Below, in pieces: positions 59,936 through 64,000 of a stretch of 64,000 nt of DNA. Both the position numbers and the translations under genes were made by a program. The notes under the pieces were generated by a model. It searched no databases, was not told where the DNA came from, and saw only the letters and a program-made list of their open reading frames with translations. The stretch comes from Pholiota molesta. Its lineage: Eukaryota; Basidiomycota; Agaricomycetes; Agaricales; Strophariaceae. Where the stretch lies: contig JACGCK010000029.1 in NCBI GenBank assembly GCA_014925825.1, forward strand, positions 310,001 to 374,000. The letters run 5' to 3'. Positions within the stretch are counted from its first letter, which is position 1, and each line of letters starts with the position of its first letter.

Positions 59936-60426
59936 ATGTGCGCCCCCCTTGCGCAGTTGTTATACCCACTCTTTTTTCGACTGCGTTTGTGCAGCTGATA
60001 TCCGGATCCTGATACCTCTAGTGGGGATACCTTTCCCCAAGTTCTTGTGCAATGACCCTTGATTACTACGAATGAGATGACCAGCGGGTATAGCTATTTA
60101 AGACGGATGGTCATAGCAAAAATTCCAGAAACCCTTGAGCTAAGACATCGCTGTCAATCAGGTAACAAAGATTAGCGAAGGGTAACGGTACTCTATGACT
60201 ATAGATAAGACCATCTCGCCAGCTAAGGAGTTCAAAAAGTTATGTGAGATAATTCAAAGCCGGATTGAGAATTGGGGGTACACTGACAGTTAAAGTTAAC
60301 GCGCGCGTTGATGCCGCTTGACACGGCGCGTCAAGTTGTTTCCATTTCTTGTGAAATGGAGCTTGGCGTCAAGTCTAAGTCCAAACTTGATCAAGAGCTT
60401 GATCCATCTTTCTGATTGTCACCACT
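59936..60426. other. Intergenic, VPS16 3' end to B5
   Basis: No gene seen; the right part is the presumed B5 promoter. No TATAATAC box of the B1-B3 type is present. Confidence 0.4.
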
Positions 60427-61183
60427 ATGTCCTCCCGAATCTCTGTTGCACTCTCGTCGTACGACAAAACGACTGTCTTGGATGTGATCAAGGCCGATCC
60501 AACCTGGAAAACCGTAGATCAATTAGGCGATGGTTTCATAGAGCAGGCCAACGCCAAGCCGTACAACGTTGATAAGATTGCGGACGTTATCGCAGAACTT
60601 GAGAACGATCCCGACGTTCCTCTTATCAAGACACTGGACTTCAATCGACAGTCCGTCGAGAAGCCATTCAAAGAGATTCTTGGCCAGGTCGTCTTCGATC
60701 TCATCAAGAGGGTATTCTCCAATGACATCCCTGCCATCGAGCCCACCAATCCGTTCCTCGTCTCTGCTCTCATATCGGGAGCGTCTATCCGCAGTGGCCT
60801 TTGCAATTCCAGTACGCAATCCGGGATGATTACTCTCGGTCTGCGGTTCGAGGGAACGGAGTGGAGGGAAATTGTTCCTGATGAGAAGGCGCAGGTTTGG
60901 GCTATCCACGCTGCACTCCATTTATTGGCTGGAGGGACGAGAATCTATCGCGAAGAGCAGATTGGGTATCGTCAGAATGAAGTTCTACTGGCGCTTAAGG
61001 CCATCGCCGAGCAAAACATTGTCACTAATCCTCAAGGAAAAGCGTTATTACAGGTGCATTGGCCTTTACGTTGTATCTTTTCTATCTGCTGAACTTCCTT
61101 TCTAGACCGCTATTGCAGAAGCAGAGGCTGGATTCCAGTCAAATCTTCCTATCGTAGATATCTGGAAAATCCTCTTCCCCTGA
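60427..61183 (+). CDS. Family B protein, copy 5 (isolated)
   Basis: Exons 60427-61053 and 61106-61183, with a 52-nt intron (GTGCAT to TAG), encode 234 aa. It is closest to B4 (shared start MSS, PYNVDKIADVIAELE, NQNE-type C-terminal half, end ILFP). It lies 30 kb from the array. There is no family C gene within the window on either side, so it may be the stand-alone ancestor or a dispersed copy. Differences from B4 include Ser for Cys in ISGASIRSG. No known domain, no signal peptide. Confidence 0.85.
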
Positions 61184-62473
61184 TCCAACTACAAATCGGT
61201 GTCGATTAACAATTTACCATGTATCTTGCCACCTCTGAGCTGGCTGTATTCTAGAAACATATATCATAAGTTCCTTTTCATCTGAGTAAGCACTGGATCA
61301 TCGAAAGGGACTCTTCTAGATTATCGTCGACAATTGAAAAAATAATCCAAAGCGTGCAGATGGGCCCTTATGTATGATAATCAACTCGTGCCGCATGTTT
61401 CGACTGGAAGACTTGTACGCCGCAAATGAAATACAAGAGCCGCATAACGGATTATTTAGCTGTCTATGTTATCTCTGACAACTCTCCTCGTATCCATTGC
61501 TTTCGCTGGATTTGAAGAAAGCTATTCCAAGTTCCAACTAAATTCATCTTACTATAAAAGGTTAAGTAATACTCATATTAATGACTAGTAATATTACTCG
61601 GGAATCCGACACCTTCAAAAGATACAAGGCCTCTGAACGGCACGATGCATGATTAAAAGACAAGAGGACTACAATTGACCTGAAGGTCTAATATCTATTC
61701 CTTCACTTAATGAAGATGCCAAACTTATTGGTCGATGAGCGCTTCACCGCTTTGCGCCAGTACAAGACTTTTATGCGTTGCGTAAAGGGGGAGAAGGAAT
61801 AGAAGGAAGTGTCAATATACGGACGCATTGATATTGCATTGATATGTATCTTGCGCCAGTACACGTTGTCCATAGCATAAGCGTTAAGAATGCCGCTAGC
61901 CCGTTAATTGAAGTTCTGCCCCCATGCATGCATTAGAGTCGTTAGATATAGTTCTGAGATTACTATTAGCAATGAACATATTTCCGACAAGACACGGAGG
62001 GTCAAGCACTGCGATTGAAGATTGCGTGTGTAACGGATGTCCTACTTAGCTAAAAAGACATGTTTCCCTAAAAATTGCATACCATTGGGTAGGAATCCGC
62101 CGTGTCTGGACGCACAGAGCATTGGCTTCTAAGAATAGACAAGAGGCAAGAAAGATAAAAATAGAAGTGGTACGCATCATGTCGCGCTCCTCGTCGTGCC
62201 AATTGAACGGCTGGCTAAGGCCGCATCTGACATTATTTTAGCGGGGTCATGCCTGGTCATCATGCGGTACGTATGGGTACTAGAATCTCGGAAGCGACTC
62301 CGAGCTTGCAAGTTTCAGATGGAATATTTATCTTGAGGTCTTGATGGGATGTCATGGAAGGCGAGCTAGGTATAAAGCCTCTCGCCGCCACTTTACTTAT
62401 TCAGTGGTTTCAAGTCCCCGTCCATTAAACAGCAGCATCAACTCGTGTATCAACGAGAAGCCACTCTTTCACT
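61184..62473. other. Intergenic, nothing recognised
   Basis: 1.3 kb without a supportable gene. A TATAAA box at 62371-62376 lies 103 bp before the start of the following secreted-protein gene. Confidence 0.45.
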
Positions 62474-63850
62474 ATGCGTTCAGCCTCCAAATTCATCCCC
62501 ACCGTCACGGCCCTCCTCCTCTCCTTGGCCGCGGTCCCGACGCGTGCCAGCAACCGCACGTACGAGGTGCACAACCTCTGCCCGAGCGCTATCAACCTCT
62601 TTATTGCGGGAGAGCTCCAGGCAATTGTTGCGTCTGGGGCCACGCTGAAAAAGGTCGCGGATGTCACCGCGGGCTTTTGGTACACCGACGCAAATGGGGG
62701 CCGTAACACTGGTCTGGATACAATGCGCGCGGGATTTTATGATGTACGTTTTGTTCACCTTATAAGAACGCGAATAGCTGAGCTGGGCTGATCTTGCTCT
62801 CTTTCGATGTAGAACACGTATGAATTGATCAAAGGTCCTACGCAAATCAATACAGGCATAAAGGTCGCACCGCAGGAAAAGCCTCAGGCAAGTCCTCATA
62901 ATTTTATGCTATCTGCTTAGAGGGCACTGACACATAATACTTTCCTTCATTTGCGATACACTCTTATTATTCCATGCAGAATGGTACTTGCACCGTCGCC
63001 GAATGCGACGATGCGGCTTGTACAGACGTCTTCATCAACGATCCGCCCGTCTTCCCGCCAAACGCGACAAGCCCTGCGCCATTCCACCATTGCGGACAAG
63101 GGTCAGCGAGTAACGTCGCATTCGATATCACGTATGCATTATTCACATCGTGTCATAGAAGCTGAGGCTTCTTTAACTAACTCGCGCTGTTCATGATAGA
63201 TTCTGCCCCGACGGGAAATTCCCCCCCAACACCGGTGTCGAGATCCACCCCACGTCGGACGATACGAAGTGTCTCGACGTGCGCGGTGCACAATTTGAGA
63301 ATGGGACTCCTGTGCAGATGTACGTGTCCCTCCCTCTGCGCTGCCTACATAAATAATAATGCTACTCATGGTTGTGTAGATACGACTGCAACGAAACAAA
63401 CGCACAGAAGTGGTTCTTCACGCAAGGAAGCACCAAGGTCCGCGTCGCGAACACGAACTTCTGCCTCGATGCGGGGTCGCGTAAGTGTTCATCCAACGCA
63501 GTCCTTACATCGATTGGGACGAGCTGACATCGGAACCTTGTTCAACAGAGCCAGCGAACGGCGTCGGGCTCAAAATCTGGGAATGCTTCGACGGCCTCGC
63601 CGCGCAACAGTGGAACTACACGGTCCAGAACCAGATCAGGCTCCAGAGCCACGGTAAGTGCACTTCATCTTCCGCTCGAGCTGCTTTCGAGTATGATGCG
63701 TGTATTGTGCTGTTGCTAATTATCACCCCGAATCTATCATTTACAGGTCAATGCGTCGACCTCACGAAAGGAGTGCTCACGAATGGAAACCAGGTGCAGA
63801 CATGGGGATGCGGTCCGGCAGGCAACCAGAACCAGATATGGGATATCTGA
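62474..63850 (+). CDS. Secreted osmotin-like / ricin-B-type lectin fusion
   Basis: Seven exons: 62474-62743, 62813-62887, 62980-63131, 63200-63319, 63380-63480, 63549-63653 and 63747-63850. They give 308 aa with all phases consistent. Signal peptide about 1-25 (LLLSLAAVPTRAS). The region up to about residue 180 (NRTYEVHNLCPSAINLFIAG, TMRAGFYDNTYELIKGPT, CTVAECDDAACTDVF, APFHHCGQ) has the Cys-rich look of thaumatin/osmotin-like secreted proteins. From about residue 180 a ricin-B-type beta-trefoil follows, with CLDVRGA..NGTPVQIYDC, QKW, CLDAGS, QQW, CVDLTKG and NQIW repeats, the QxW sugar-binding signature. It should be an extracellular carbohydrate-binding protein; no enzymatic or A-chain toxin part is present. 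The second intron (62888-62979) uses a GC-AG pair with donor GCAAGT. Confidence 0.88.
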
Positions 63851-64000
63851 GCCGCTCTGGCGATGGGATCGTACATGTAGTGGACTTGAAGGCAGCTGTG
63901 GACTATTCAGTAATGTAATGCATGGACAGTACATATAATATATACCTCCGCTTTTGATTATACCAACGCGCCCGACGATGGGAGTGCAACTTCGAGAGCT

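Overview
The window looks like nuclear DNA of a filamentous basidiomycete, probably a mushroom-forming agaricomycete. Genes are split by many GT-AG introns of about 50-70 nt with short branch-site motifs. Conserved eukaryotic housekeeping genes (LSM8, VPS16, an arrestin, a triose-phosphate-transporter-type carrier) sit beside lineage-specific secreted proteins. I see no bacterial operons, CRISPR arrays or recognisable tRNA/rRNA genes. All coordinates come from manual reading of splice sites and paralogue comparison; nothing was run against a database.

Layout. 1-9 kb: one PNRC/Edc1-like decapping-activator candidate (3964-5309) between long non-coding stretches; the one after it is strongly pyrimidine-rich on the coding strand. 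9-33 kb: an accessory array of two families. Family B is a cytosolic protein of about 235 aa with no known relative (four copies here, a fifth at 60.4 kb). Family C is a secreted, very basic protein of 355-380 aa whose C-terminus carries an RNase T1-like set of motifs (five intact copies, one pseudogene, one stray last exon). B and C genes are mostly convergent neighbours, and flanking DNA is duplicated with them. A 702-bp non-autonomous hAT-like element and a GC-rich minisatellite block are embedded in the array. 33.4-34.1 kb: an eight-exon gene for a 103-aa secreted protein with two six-cysteine repeats (double-knottin spacing). 35-41.6 kb: a membrane carrier with introns of 2644 and 707 nt, divergent from LSM8, then a small unknown gene. 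41.9-46.9 kb: tandem duplication of a DM9/DUF3421 gene. 49-60 kb: a MAT2B/RmlD-like gene, an unrecognised divergent gene, an arrestin and VPS16. 60.4-64 kb: the fifth B gene and a secreted protein with an osmotin-like N-terminus and a ricin-B-type lectin C-terminus.

How they may work together. The most interesting reading is that B and C form a two-component accessory system: a secreted RNase-fold effector (C) and a cytosolic partner, possibly an immunity protein (B), expanded by segmental duplication, gene conversion and decay. This is inference from sequence and context.

Quality note. Four otherwise intact genes (PNRC-like, the first DM9 gene, MAT2B-like, VPS16) each read through only if one base is added, three of them in a C/G run and the DM9 gene beside one. 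That pattern fits consensus sequencing error better than four pseudogenes.
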